From assembly GCA_027919835.1 (NCBI GenBank), contig JANVFP010000052.1:1-64000 (forward strand): a DNA stretch of 64,000 nt, written 5' to 3'. Made by a program: the position numbers and the translations under genes. Within the stretch, counting starts at the first letter, position 1. Every line of letters starts with the position of its first letter. This document shows positions 38,082 through 53,756 of this stretch, piece by piece. This DNA is from Lentinula raphanica (lineage: Eukaryota; Basidiomycota; Agaricomycetes; Agaricales; Omphalotaceae). A model generated the notes under the pieces. The model was not told where the DNA came from. It worked only from the letters and a program-made list of their open reading frames with translations, and searched no databases.

Positions 38082-40160
38082 CTAGACGATACATCCACCA
38101 CCCGCACATCCTACCCACGCATTGAAATTGAACTGCTGAGGTGTTTCAACGAACTCGAAGCCTTGACTAGCTGCATCGAGTTCCATCACAGTATCGTCTC
38201 CACGTTGCACCACCGCTCGCATGCTCACAGAAGGCATTCCGTCCGGAACAGAAATAGGGATCGTGAGCTTGGTGAGGCCAGCAGGGACAGTAAACGTCTC
38301 TTCGGCAATTGACGCAGTGGAGTTGGAGTTGGAGGAGTTGGAGGAGGATGGGACGACCTGCAAGGTGACATTGGCGGGTGCAGAGAGAACAGTGACAGCC
38401 CATAAGGCATCAAGCACCTGAAGGAGGTCAGCTTGTTGAGATCAACTTCGATACGGAAAATAAACGCACAAGTTCACTACCTGGTACGCTGCCAACACTG
38501 TCTGATACCGCATTCGCAGCAGCAGGATGTGTGCGGGACCACATCACGACACGCTCTTCGTCCAATGGTACAGAGGGATACGAGCCGTTTTTGAATGCAG
38601 CAGCGTAGTACGAGGTTAGAGAGAGCCATGCTAAAAGCGAGAAACGATAGGACGGTTAGTACGTTCAGGGACAGTGAGGAAGGGAAACATGTACGAACCA
38701 GTATGATTCATGCCATCCGTCCATGCTTCACTCCCGGTTGGCAAAGCGCCTTCGATAGGGCCCACATAGTGCGATTCTCCGTAGTCATTCCACGAAATTA
38801 TTTCGACAATGTCAACCTGATCAGAGATGGAAGGTTGTGTCGATGTCGTGGTCGTGTTCGAATCGTTCACGAGGGGTTCTTGAGCAGGGATCAGGGATTC
38901 CCAGCGCTTGGAGTAAAGGTGCTGATCTGCGATGTAGAGGAACTGTATAGAAAGTAATTGATCAGAACAAAAAAAAGAACGATGTGAATGTCAGCCTACG
39001 TTTTTATTGAACGAGTTTTTACCAAAGTGAGTGAAGAACCATGGGGAAACAGCAGCTATGTATACATTGTTTGACGCAGACCCGGAAGAAGCATTGAGGA
39101 ATTGACTGTCCGAATCAGTTGAGCCGATGAAACTGCTGAGAGCGTTCTCTAGGCTTTGTAAACCAGAGGCGGTGGACGCAGTAGATGGTTGGGTGTCGTT
39201 TGAGCCAGAGAACTTGCCGATCGCGTTGGTGGTGGTGTTTATACCGAGAAGATTCTTGAGAGTCGAAGAAAGGGTGCTCGAAGATGAACCGGTAGAATCA
39301 GTTGTCAGCTCGACGGGCCATCCACCATTCCACTGATATTGCATGAGGAATGTCAATAAGGCCACATGGGTACATCTACAGAGAATACGCACATTGAACG
39401 TTCCATCCACAACTCCCTGAAACTGGGACATCTGTGTCGGACTGACGAAAAAGGAAGGGACGAAAGTTATTTTCCCTTGCAGATCGGGATGTTGGGCAAA
39501 CTGCGTCCGCCAGCCATCAGATACTGAGCCTTGACCGAATGTACAAGATTCGCCAGCAAAAGTCGAAACAAGTGGCAGTTGGGTGGCAGATCCGCGGGAG
39601 TATCGAAGTTGGTTAGGATGTGAAAGATACGTGGTAACGAGAGCACGCAAAGAACTAGCATCGTTGACTGTTGAGCAAGGAAGGATACTATAACAATGTG
39701 AGCTGGGTAAAATTGAGGGAAGCAAGGGACGTACGACATGTCCAGAGAAAGAAACATCTTGAAATCCAGAGAAGAGTTTTGGGCAGCGGCATAGCTGTAC
39801 AAGATTGAGTAAGTAATGATATGCTTGAATAACTGGCTGAACGTACGCGTCTGCAACCCTCGCCGGTTGCCAATCGTCACTCCCCATATTGAGTGCAAAA
39901 CCGTCTATGCCAGATGCATGGGCCAATTTGATGTCATTGAGCCAGTCTTGAGAGGTGTAAGGGAAAGTATTTCCGACCATGTGGTGAGCAACTACATATT
40001 TATTCGAAGTCAAAGTCGTATTGTTGACCGTAGATGATGTCGCAGACACTGTCGAGCTAGCTCGAGTAGAAAGTCGTGAAAGAGTGAGGTCCGTGAAGGG
40101 AACTGGAAGCGCAAGCGCGTAAGTAAAGAGCGAAGAAATAAAGAAAGTAGAGGTCCGCAT
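38082..40160 (-). CDS. Glycoside hydrolase family 71, alpha-1,3-glucanase
   Basis: A secreted enzyme that cuts alpha-1,3-glucan, a fungal wall polymer. The start at 40160 gives a signal peptide (MRTSTFFISSLFTYALALP). The family pattern follows: YVVAHHMVGNTFPY, GIDGFALNMGSDDWQ with conserved acidic residues, FKMFLSLDMS, VSTFAGESC, FVPSFFVSP, and EIISWNDYGESHYVGP. A Ser/Thr-rich insert (SSSSTLSSTLKNLLGINTTT) sits mid-protein, and a beta-rich C-terminal domain ends AWVGCAGGGCIV. The gene has several short introns; I place one between 38420 and 38500, with a GCT codon split across it. It may serve wall remodelling of the fungus itself or attack on other fungi. Confidence 0.9.
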
Positions 40161-40704
40161 GTCGTTAAAAGTCGTAAGGCTCAGCCAAGTTGGAAGGAAA
40201 ATTGAAAGAAATATGGAGTTTACCCGTTTTAAGTAGTTTTTTGAAAGTACAATGGCGAAAAGAACAATGAGGAGTGGCAACAAGGGTACTTCCAAATACA
40301 ACCAAACAAACCCCTATTTCTCACCAAGGAAAACTAGCGCCGGCGCTCTATTTTTATTTTCTTTGACTCTCAGGCTCATGAGGAGAACTATGGTTCATGG
40401 TCATACATTCCTCAGGTCATTCTCTTGATTCGAGTGTTCATTAACATTAACGTTTCGTGGGCTATGTCATAGATGCAAAATTTCAGACAAACGGTGTACG
40501 GCACTCAGTCGTTGAATAGCCTGCCAATATTTCGCCTAAATTATGATACCTCTCGTGTGCCCAACCATTTCACCTGAATGCATCAGCGACGTTGAGTTGA
40601 TGTGTCTTTTTTCGATTTACGACGAATTCATCTAGCATGGGAGACATCAGAATCATGAATTCTACTGCACTACTACTTTTGACGAAACGTACAAACAAAT
40701 CATA
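40161..40704. other. Intergenic region, no gene seen
   Basis: It holds the GH71 promoter and the YIF1 3' flank. No supportable frame or RNA gene. Confidence 0.5.
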
Positions 40705-41950
40705 CTAAACTCGTACCAAAAACAACATATACGCAAACTGGCACGCTGCCTCGATGAGTAGAAACGATATGCGACGTCGACGAAGCCCGGAGCTTATCGT
40801 AGTCGTTGAGCTGTTGAGAGCAGGATCTGGTAAAACCAGGGAGCGTAATGAACGAAGAAGGAAGAGTCCGTTCGCGAAGAAGAAGTAGAAGAAGATTATG
40901 TAGTACAACGCTCTGGAGAGATAGAGGTAGGACGAAAGGATCGTGAGGATCACCCTATGAGATTAAGTATCAGATAAAAGCAGAGGATTATCAAAACAAC
41001 GAAAGTGCCCACCCAACGAATTTGTAACCAGAGTATGCTATGATATCGACCGCCTGCTTACTGGCTTGGACGTTGAGGAGATAGCACCCTATGTACACGA
41101 ACAAGAAATCCACGATGACAACAGCTAGAGCTGACGATGCTGATTCGCCAAGTATCTGAACACGTATTGAGCACGTATTTGAAAAGAAGATTCAATACTA
41201 TATACCTTTGGATGGAACCTAGATTGTAGACCTGAATGGAATGCCGATATGAGAATATATGTTACAAACGCCATAACTAACGTGGCGAATCAGTAAGCTA
41301 CACAATGTACGAAGGAGCTCGGACGTACGCGGTATGTAGAGATCAGGGCTGTTGATATCTTCTCGTGGGTCCTGATACTCTGCCTGACCTTGCTCAGAGC
41401 GATGAACACGCCGAGACCACGACTTGTGAGTCCACGGAAAGACAACGAGCTTGAGTTTGTGTATGACATATGAGTTCGATACATTGAAATGATGCTTGAT
41501 GCTGGAAAGAGGAATGATCCCTCCAAACTACGACAAAGCCAATGAGTAACACGTCTCAGACACAACAGTATGTCGTACGTTTTTCTGAACATATTCCTGG
41601 CCAGCTGCAACAGCACTACTCCCAAGTTGCATCCCGAACTGAGCCGTAGCATCGTTCACTCCCCAGGCCGCGAAATCTGGCTGGGGAACAAAGGACGGCT
41701 GGTGTGGTTGATGAGGCGGATGTAGTGAGTGTTGCTGTTGCTGTTGGGAATGTTGAAAGGGAGAGGTCATGTATGCTGGCACATGTTGCTGCTGCTGCGG
41801 CATGGCAGATTGAGATTGTTGTTGTTGACCTGGGCCAGGCGAAGACGAAAACCGCTGGTAACCATTGGGCGAACCAGGTGTAGAAGGAGGTTCTGGAATG
41901 TAAGCTGGGTGAGTGGGGACTGGATGACGAAGAGGAGGAGGAGATGACAT
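40705..41950 (-). CDS. YIF1: YIF1 family protein (ER-Golgi transport)
   Basis: A membrane protein of the Yip1/Yif1 complex, which works with Rab GTPases in COPII vesicle traffic between ER and Golgi. The start at 41950 gives MSSPPPLRHPVP and a Pro/Gln-rich cytosolic N-terminus of about 100 aa. The conserved family core follows: FGMQLGSSAVAAGQEYVQKN, the IIPLSSIKHHFNVSNSYV block, LVVFPWTHKSWSRR, and REDINSPDLYIPLMAFVTYI. After that come four or five hydrophobic segments to the C-terminus (ending LLIEAACQFAYMLFLVRV). Several short introns interrupt the core. The neighbour on the right is divergent and 132 bp away. Confidence 0.92.
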
Positions 41951-42082
41951 GTCCAATAAAACAAGAGCGCGTTTTGGTGGAAAGAGAGTTTATGTGGGTA
42001 AACAGGTGTAACCCTAATTCTAACCCTAACACGTCACATAAAAGGAATCACAGAATTCCACTTTAAATTTCTCCCAAACACC
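41951..42082. promoter_or_regulatory. Divergent promoter with telomere-like repeats
   Basis: A 132-bp spacer between YIF1 and the C9-methyltransferase. It contains AACCCTAATTCTAACCCTAA near 42009, that is, two CCCTAA units. Such telo-box motifs bind Tbf1/Teb1-type Myb factors in other fungi, often at shared promoters; a role here is inferred. Confidence 0.55.
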
Positions 42083-43741
42083 ATGTCCGCGTCCAAGGTC
42101 AAGGTGACTTCCTATCCTGCCATTGCAAACGCGCCTCTCGTAGGCCTAGCTGAAGGCAGTGGTACCTTTAACAACCTTCACCTCGCTGGACTCGTTCTTT
42201 TCGTTCCATGGTTGTTGAAGAGACTGCTTCCGCTCGTCAACCGCGGTGGCTTCAAGACGTATCTCTTCCTCCTCCTACTCACAGGTTTGCCCACCACCCT
42301 CGCTTACTGGATGGTTATGAGCCGCATTGGTGCTCGTAAAAACGAGAAAGTTCAGCTTCCAGGGAAAAATATCGAGGAGTATATCACTATTAAAGACCCT
42401 GAGCTGAAGAAACTCTACAACGGCAAGGAGAAAATCCCTATGCAGGTCTTTCATGATGCTCATTTTGACGGAAAGATTGACTTTAACGGTTCGTTCTCTT
42501 TTGACACGTCAATGGTATTATATATGTACTCAATACTTCAAATCATGTAGGTGACGTTCTCGAAATCATGGAACAACGACACGACTGGTCCAAGTTTGTC
42601 ATGACTTGGACCCTCCTGAAATACGTCCTCACCGTCTTGATACCCGACGTGATCACCCACTCTCGCGAACAAGACTCGGATCAGGTCACAGAGCACTACG
42701 ACCGAGGGAACGACTTCTACTCATGGTTCCTCGGTCCCCGTATGATCTACACCTCCGGAGTCGTCCTCAACCCTGAGGTAAAAGAAACCCTCGAGCAGCT
42801 CCAAGACAACAAACTCGCCATCGTCTGTTCGAAACTGAACCTCAAACCAGAAGACAGGTTACTCGACATTGGCTGTGGCTGGGGAACCCTCACCGCTTAC
42901 GCCGCGAAGAACTTTGGCTGCGACGCGACCGGTGTCACGCTTGCCAAAAACCAAACCGAGTTTGGCAACAACAGAATCCAAGAGAACGGCGTATCGTCTG
43001 ACAAGGCTCGTATTCTCTGCTGCGACTTCCGTGAAATCGCGGAGAAGAAGCCCAGCGGAAGCTACACCAAGATTGTTTCGCTCGAGATGGCCGAACATGT
43101 TGGTATCAGGCGCTATCAGACTTTCCTCCGTCAAGTCTACGACCTTCTCGACGACGATGGTATCTTTGTCTTCCAGGTCGCAGGAATCCGTCAGTGTTGG
43201 CAATATGAGGATCTCATCTGGGGTTTGTTCATGAACAAGTATGTCTTCCCTGGTGCCGACGCCAGCTGTAGCTTGGGATGGGTTATCAACCAGGTACGTA
43301 CCCGATTGATTATCCATTCATGTTTGATCTACTCGCTCATCCCCTGTGTAACTGTACCTAGCTCGAAAAGGCAAACTTTGAAGTCAAGAATATTGATGTC
43401 CTCGGTGTCCACTACTCTGCCACGCTTCACCGCTGGTATGAAAACTGGCTCTCCAACCATGACGAGATCGTTGCCAAGTACGGCGAGAGGTGGTACAGGG
43501 TCTGGGCTTTCTTCCTCGCATGGGCTACTATAGCGAGCAGGTAAGTCCAATGCATTTGTTCGAATGTTTCTTTTCTCTAAACTGTTCCGTGCTATGTAGG
43601 CAAGGAAGTGCCTCGGTTTTCCAAATCACCTTGCATAAAAACTTGAATGCCTATCACCGCATTGAAGGTGTCAAGTCCCATGCTTCTATCCATGTCAAGC
43701 TTGAAAAAGAGCCCGAGTGCGTGTTTAACCTCCTCCTCTAG
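42083..43741 (+). CDS. Sphingolipid C9-methyltransferase
   Basis: An S-adenosylmethionine-dependent enzyme related to cyclopropane fatty acid synthases. It adds the C9 methyl branch to the sphingoid base of fungal glucosylceramide in the ER. Two hydrophobic segments lie near the N-terminus (LHLAGLVLFVPWLLKRLLPL and TYLFLLLLTGLPTTLAYWMV). The methyltransferase domain has LLDIGCGWGTLTAYAA for SAM binding, then VTLAKNQTEFG, SLEMAEHVGIRRYQTF and YSATLHRWYENW. Introns lie near 42490-42550, 43290-43360 and 43540-43600. I end it at the TAG at 43741; a short extra 3' intron is possible. The protein is about 515 aa, a normal size. Confidence 0.93.
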
Positions 43742-44262
43742 TTAACTAATTCATGAACATTTTCAACTTCTTCTAGGCTTATACTATGAGCTTTCACTCC
43801 AAGGCAGGGGATGTGATAGAGGAATGTGAATCTAGGTGGATGGGTCAAGGTACTCTTTGCTTGAAAGAAACTATGTAGCCTGCAGGAGTGATGTAAGGCC
43901 TCGAGACTAGTAATGATGATGATAATGATTCTGAATCTAGAACCGCGTCTGATTCTAATAGACAAAGGACTTATACGAGTTGGCTGTAGTTTCGGGATCT
44001 CGACTCTCGCGTGATACTCGTTGTGAGACTTCAACGTATCGTCCCAGTAAACAACTTGGTTGAAGCAAGTGCGAAATTCATAGATTCGAAGAAGACTTTA
44101 TTCTTCGAGAGAGATTCCATTCAGCCAGAATATAGATTTAGTTTGGGGTCCTGGTAGTGGACGCAAGTGTTCTATCTATAAGAACAAGGACGATAAGACT
44201 AAGCTCATAGACTGAAATTGAACGCGCGCGCACATTAAGGGCATAATATAACCTTGCGCGTA
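43742..44262. other. Convergent 3' region, no gene seen
   Basis: Between the stop codons of the methyltransferase and COX6. It contains a short ATGATGATGATAATGATT-type run near 43913. No gene is evident. Confidence 0.5.
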
Positions 44263-44732
44263 TTACGCAGGTGGATACATTTCCTCCTTCAATTCGATTC
44301 CTGGAAAAGTTGAATATGAGTTCGACTCAAACTGGTAAAAGGAACGAGCATGAGATACTTACCCAGCTCCTCCCTGAGTCCCTTGAGTTCTGTCAGGTAT
44401 GCTTCATACTGTGTTTTATTCTCCACCTTCTCCTTGATACCCTCGAAAATTCGAACAGCAGTAGAGTAATCATTCACCCTCCTTGCCGCTTTCACAGCAG
44501 CCTCGATGACTTCTGGACTCGGCACCAGGTCATGCGCGAAACAGTTGTTGAGCCCACGTTGTAGTTCGAACAGGTCTTCAGCGTTTTGGAAGAAGGAAAC
44601 GTAGCGGGCGGAGAATTGCTCGAATGATTCTTGGGCGTGCGCGTGGGCGAAACGAGCGAGTGTAGGGGTTCGAGTGGCTAGAGAAGGTCGAGCTGCTGCT
44701 TTGAGAGCGGTGGTGAGGGCTGGGCGAAACAT
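44263..44732 (-). CDS. COX6: Cytochrome c oxidase subunit Va-like (yeast COX6)
   Basis: A nuclear-encoded subunit of respiratory complex IV in the mitochondrial inner membrane. Two exons (44363-44732 and 44263-44300) join in frame to 135 aa, the family's usual length. The N-terminus (MFRPALTTALKAAARPSLATRT) is a typical mitochondrial presequence. The mature part is helical: SFEQFSARYVSFFQNAEDLF, LQRGLNNCFAHDLVPSPEVI and AARRVNDYSTAVRIFEGIKE. The short second exon restores the expected tail GIELKEEMYPPA. The gene shares a 176-bp promoter with VMA4. Confidence 0.95.
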
Positions 44733-44908
44733 TTTTGAAGAAGGAGCAAGTGTTGGTCTATGTTCAAGAATCAAAGAGGGTCGGAAAATATTGGAGGAAG
44801 CCGGAAGCGGTCGGTCTGGATTTCTATTCTGGAACGCGTTCTCGGCCTTCGGGCCGCAACTCACCATCACCATCAACAGCGACCACCACCATCCCAACTT
44901 CGAGCAAG
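44733..44908. promoter_or_regulatory. Shared divergent promoter, COX6 and VMA4
   Basis: A 176-bp spacer between two start codons facing apart. Both genes serve bioenergetic complexes, so shared control is plausible but not shown. Confidence 0.5.
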
Positions 44909-45854
44909 ATGTCCCGCCCAATGAACGATGATGAAGTGCTCAACGAGCTTAATAAGATGGTGATCTTGAAATATGAATAACTAACGGCTGCCGCTCATAA
45001 ATAATGTCTGCTGTTTAGGTCGCTTTCATCAAGCAAGAGGCACTCGAGAAAGCACGGGAAATCAAAGTCAAGGCTGATGAGGAATTCGCCATCGAGAAGG
45101 CCAAGCTAGTGAAGCAGGAGCAGCTTGCTATTGATGCTCAGTACGAGAAGAAACTCAAGGGCGCTGAGGTGTCACAAAAGATGTATGCGTTTCCCCGCAT
45201 CCAGGTGTCATCTATTCATGTCTCTTCTAGTGCCCAATCAACACTCACCAATAAATCTCGTCTCCGTCTACTTCATCGTCGGGAGGAACATCTACAAGAT
45301 CTATTCTCTACATGCCGCAGCCAAGTCGCTACTCTCTCCTCATCTAATTCAGGTATTGGTTCTCATATCTCGATGCTACTCGGAAAGGTTCAATCGCTAT
45401 TCTTTAGATGCGTACTCCGAGTTCCTTGTCGGTGTTCTATCTCAAGGTTTTCTCTACTTGATGGAGCCTTCGGTCGTCGTACATTGCCGCAAATCGGACG
45501 TTGATGTTGTGAATGAAGCAGCATCCCAGGCTGCCGGGAGATATAAAGAGACATCTGGGAGAAGCGTCAATGTCGAGGTCAAAGGAACTCTGAGCGATGA
45601 CATGTAAGCCGACGAAAACTCACTGGATGCTCTAACTCATGTCTTGAACAGTGCTGGAGGCGTGAAGCTTGTTTCGGGTTCCGGGAGAATCACTCTTGAT
45701 AACACACTAGATGAGAGATTGCGCCTACTAGAGGATCGAGTAAGCCACTATCTACTACTCATCTGGACGACCATTAATTGCCCATCCCTAGATGCTTCCC
45801 GAAATCCGCAAAGATCTGTTTGGGCCAAATGAGAATCGCAAATTCTACACATGA
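44909..45854 (+). CDS. VMA4: V-type proton ATPase subunit E
   Basis: A peripheral-stalk subunit of the vacuolar proton pump. The start at 44909 gives MSRPMNDDEVLNELNKM, then an intron, then VAFIKQEALEKAREIKVKAD and the long coiled coil (FAIEKAKLVKQEQLAIDAQY). The C-terminal domain shows FLVGVLSQGFLYLMEPSVVV, AAGRYKETSG, then GGVKLVSGSGRITLDNTLDE and MLPEIRKDLFGPNENRKFYT. Five introns are placed by splice signals and family resemblance; one of them spans the stretch between SSNS and DAYSEF around 45355-45410. The length of about 230 aa is normal. The gene converges on cellobiose dehydrogenase. Confidence 0.93.
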
Positions 45855-46043
45855 ACTGCGCTTTTGGATGAAGGTGGCATTCCCTCATACAAACTCAATA
45901 ATGTTTCTACCGTCATGGACCTTACGACTAATCAATACGAACCACACTTTGTGTTCCTCGTCAGTACGCTGGAATCACTGTTTCATTTCATGTGTTCGAG
46001 CCCAACATACAATATGTAATAAATACATCTTCAACCTTCAAGC

Positions 46044-49812
<3,769 letters not shown>

Positions 49813-50936
49813 TGTGCAAAGCGAGTACAGCGGACACAAACCGGGTGTTTCTAACCAGAGCAAATCGTCAAATTTAAGTCAATCGCCAGCCTCTTTGAAC
49901 TTTGAAGTGGCATACGACAAGACCAAGATGAATGCGAGGAACCTCCGATTCTACTCCCGGAGTCTATCACGTTCCTCAAAGCGTTGGCATGGACGAGACA
50001 GAGATGTCATTGCTTTCAAAGGGCATGTCCAGCATTACAGGTTCAAAACACGGATAAGAGTCGGAACTGCGTCTCCGCGTGATGTTGGGTTGCGGTTTGT
50101 ATGATCAGCACCAGGAGAAATTCTGAATAGTGCTAGCCCAAGAGCCATCCGTCCTCATGCGACAGATAGTAGGCATTGAATTACTTATCTGAAGTGTCTA
50201 ACGCGTTGTTGGACTCTGCAACCGATATAAAGCCGATCAATTGCCACTGCTATAAGACTGAAATTCGGTCTGAAAATACGCAAAGAACGATGTTTATACT
50301 TACCACTGAAGATATGTTAACTTTTGAGCAGTGTGCATCTCTTTCTCGCATATGTTGACGTGATAATAAAGTTCTCCTCCTGCTGAAGTTCCTTCTCCCT
50401 ATGTAATCAGGCGCTGTAGATTTCACGTTCTATTCTTGGTTTGTGAGCCTTGATTTTTATAGTCAATGTCTATCCGAGTTGTAGACATAGACCCTCAACT
50501 CACGTTCAAAATCTTACTTCCACTGGTATTTTGATACTACTCACTGGACCATTGAAGCATTTTTGGACACGGTGACGCAGCAAACGCTTTTTTGGGAAGA
50601 GTAGAACATAGTTGCGGTAACCGACCTCCCTTTGCTAATATTGGACTTCAAGAACGAAGATGAGATGAGTCGCGGAGACTTCAGTTGCAATTTGTGAGAA
50701 TTCGAAGAAGGTCGGATTAATTTCGAAGGGTATAGCATCGCGAAAACGTGGAGTAAGTAAACCGGTTCCGGATTGAAGGTAATGTAAGTCGCGTGTACAA
50801 TGCACCAGGTACGTCTATGTAGGAGACCAACATCAACTGTGAAGAAAAGAAGTGATGTGAGTGTTTAAGCCAACTGTTCCGTATATGAAATGTAACGTAC
50901 ATTATCCGCTGTGCACGCAAGATGACCCACCGACCA
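49813..50936. other. Intergenic region upstream of cellobiose dehydrogenase
   Basis: About 1.1 kb with no supportable gene. It holds the promoter of the dehydrogenase and the 3' flank of the next minus-strand gene. Short frames on both strands resemble nothing I know. Confidence 0.5.
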
Positions 50937-51392
50937 CTACAACTCACCCAGTACTATTCTGGAAGTACCACCAGAAGAGCCAGCATTTTTTCCAAGCCAT
51001 TGAAGCACGGGACTCTCCTGACTTTCACTTCCCCATAGGTAATACATGGCCCGACCCTTCATGACAGAAATGTGATGCGGCAGGTATCGAACGATACCCG
51101 TGGTGAGTAGGATGAAGGTCGTTAAGAAGATGATCACTATACGTCGAATAGAAGGCGTAAGAATCAGGTTTGAAACTTCTTGCATTTCTGAAACGCGTTG
51201 AGGGAGTGGATGACAAGACATACAGAGCAAAAGCTTCTCCCATGGCTCAAGCATAGCAAGCGAGAATGTTCCTTCTATCCACATGTGCACTCGCCAAATG
51301 AGGTAGGCTACCTTGGATTGGGATTTGGGAGGACGAAAGGCTTTGAGGTCCGGACGCGCGGGAGGATAATTGGATGGGATGTCAGGAATCAT
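50937..51392 (-). CDS. Small subunit of serine palmitoyltransferase-like protein
   Basis: Two exons (51224-51392 and 50937-51136) join in frame to 122 aa. The centre carries the ssSPT signature: an amphipathic segment, FSLAMLEPWEKLLL, then a hydrophobic helix (IIFLTTFILLTTGIV) and RYLPHHI. Human ssSPTa/b and yeast Tsc3 are small ER membrane activators of serine palmitoyltransferase, the first enzyme of sphingolipid synthesis. The MLEPWE and PxHI pieces match the animal type well. The N-terminal 30 residues are Pro-rich and basic. A GTGAGT site shortly before the stop leaves open a further 3' exon. The protein is small, so the call rests on few residues. Confidence 0.75.
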   Translation of the reverse strand: MIPDIPSNYPPARPDLKAFRPPKSQSKVAYLIWRVHMWIEGTFSLAMLEPWEKLLLCMSCHPLPQRVSEMQEVSNLILTPSIRRIVIIFLTTFILLTTGIVRYLPHHISVMKGRAMYYLWGSESQESPVLQWLGKNAGSSGGTSRIVLGEL

Positions 51393-51816
51393 TCTCAGCC
51401 GTGGTGGTCCTTTGGGATGCTGGCTAAGTAGCGGGAAGGATGATGGCGGTAAGGAGAGAAGAGTTCGTCAAGGAAGAACAAAGCTGTAAAGCAATAAACT
51501 AAGTGGAATTGAATATTGATTACCTTTTTTGGTAACAACTGCGCAGGCTTTCGTGGCTGACTAATAGAGCGCTTATTGAACTAGAGTTCGCGTACCCCGC
51601 GGGACCCATGGCTGGCAATGAACATTCTCTTCTACATGACCTTTAGAATGAACTCGAGGTACTCTACTTCTGCGATAAGCAATGTATGATCATCTCATTC
51701 GAGCAGTTGCTTCAACTTATTTTTCAAAACGACTATAGTTTAGTCAACGAAGTCACATAAGTACTTAGAGAAAAAGAATGAAGAATGAGAGATACGATGC
51801 GTAGCAGTACACTTTT
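51393..51816. other. Intergenic region, no gene seen
   Basis: Between two genes on the minus strand; promoter of the SPT subunit gene and 3' flank of the Mob gene. No distinct gene. Confidence 0.5.
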
Positions 51817-53756
51817 TTACTCTTCTTCTTCAGCTCCATCAGCTCCTTTGGACGCGACTTCTTCAGCCTCCCCCACAACCTCAGCATCTTTTGCTTCATG
51901 TGTAACGCCAACTTCGCCTTTTGCATGTACATCACCCTCACTCTCTTCGTTGGTATTGTTTTTTTCTTCCAACGAGTCTGTAGTGTCCACATTCTCTGAG
52001 ACAGCAGGTTCAGTCGAAGAGGCCGGTGCTTCCATCGTAGGTTCACTTATGTGTGATTCTTCACTCGTCTGTTCCACTTCAGAAGAATCCTTCTTGTCCT
52101 CCGCCGTATCCAGTTCCACTGCTGGAGTTTTGTCCTCCTCTTTGATGTCACTTGGGAGCGAAGCACTAGCTTCCTCTTGCACTTCACCATCATCACCATC
52201 CACTTCCTCTCCCGCAACCTCAATCTTCATGTCCACCGGAGCCGAATCTGAAGGCGCAGTTGAGGACGAAGGAGTCACCTCTGGTTCTACGTGCTCCTGC
52301 TTTTCTTCTTCTTCTGCAACTATCTCTGGTTCTTCTGGCACAGGGACTACAGGTTCTATGGGAGCTGGAACTTCCTCTGGCTTGGAGGTAGTTGTTTCCG
52401 CAGGTGATTCAGATGATTCTTCCTCTGAAGACGACTCCGAGGATGCAGCTGGGGTTTCTTCGGATGATATCTCTGGCGGCTGTGACTCTGATAATGAAGG
52501 AGGCGGATTCGATGATTCAATAATAATAGGGTCAACAGCAGCGGGTGCAGGTGTAGCATCCGACTCGGAGGCTTCAGCTAACTCCACCTGAGCTCTCCCA
52601 CCTGGAGATTTGCTCAACTCGTCCACGAATGTGCTCGCGTCACTGAGAACCATTGTGTCTGTTCGGGTTCGGCCAAGCTTTCTCCCAGTACCAGCGGGAC
52701 TACTGAACCCAGAGTCCAAAAGAGGGACGGATGCGTTCGCTTGACCAGGTCCTGGGCCACCGTTATCGAGAATAGCATTCACAGCCTTGCCCTGCAAACT
52801 ATCCTCCCTTTCCCCTTCTTCATCAAGACCGAGATGGACATCGAGATTGACCGCTGCAGCCTCCAACTTTGGCTCACTCGCAGTCATTCCTGCATCATCT
52901 CTGCCCCTCGCATATCCATCTCTGCTCGTGTCGTTGTCCTTACCCAAAGTTGGGATAACCAGGAACTCCTTCGGTACGAGTGACCACCTTCCTACCATCT
53001 CTTCGAACCGCCTGTACAAACTACTTTCTGCCTCGGCCTGTTCGAATAGCTCTCGGTGATGAAAGTAGGCATGAGCAAAGACACGTCCCAGTCTCCTTGC
53101 CAGACTCGAGAAGTGCCTGACACTAGGAGTGGGTATGGACAACCTGGAGGGGAAAGTCCGTGGAGAGTTGAGGAGAGCGGTGGCAGAATCAATGGTATGT
53201 AGGATGTAATCGATAGCACAACATTGTTCCACCATTCCGCCTCCGGGAAGGCCAGTATCGGAAGAGGAAGATGAGAAAGACGTGGATTCGTTGCCATGCG
53301 CGACACAGAGATAGAGCCATTCGCCAGCTTTCATCTGTGGACACGTCTGTCGGGTGCATTCTGTTTGTAGGGCAGTAATCAAAGGGTGTGTAAGGTCTTG
53401 CGCAAGCCGACTGGGAACCAATTCCTTTAGTATGCTCAATATCTCGTAGTCGTTTGGCCTTACCGCAGTTGCTCATAAATCCAGCAATTCTCATCGACGC
53501 CCTTGCCATCCTCTTTACCGGGTAAATTAGGTATACTAACAATTCTGTCGACGTTATGAACATCCTTTCTGATGACCAAGGAGATGTATTCTTGGAGTTG
53601 GAACGCGCTATCAAGCGAGCTGAGTGCCGGAAGTGAGGAATCTCCTGCAGCCGACTGAGGACCTGTGCCGTAGAACACATCAATGCGTGAGCCACGCATT
53701 GGCCTTGAGATGGGAGAAGAAATAGACGGTGGTCGAATTGGATCCGCGGTTGTCAT
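51817..53756 (-). CDS. Mob/phocein-family protein with long acidic tail
   Basis: Two exons (53464-53756 and 51817-53410) join in frame to 628 aa. The first 270 or so residues form a Mob domain: FQLQEYISLVIRKDV, CWIYEQLRRLAQDL, ECTRQTCPQMKAGEWLYLC with zinc-binding Cys, EQCCAIDYILHTIDSATALL, and the His pair in FAHAYFHHRELFEQAE. It is closest in feel to Mob4/phocein, a part of the STRIPAK phosphatase-kinase complex; Mob proteins act as kinase co-activators and scaffolds. The remaining 350 or so residues are low-complexity, rich in Glu, Ser, Pro, Ala and Val, far longer than the compact Mob proteins of about 220 aa. The end is GADGAEEEE. The tail's function is unknown. Confidence 0.88.

Noticed and set aside
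51785..52591. 268-aa Ser-rich plus-strand frame
   Set aside because: It is the complement of the acidic tail of the Mob gene, whose Mob domain and splice site fix the minus strand as coding.
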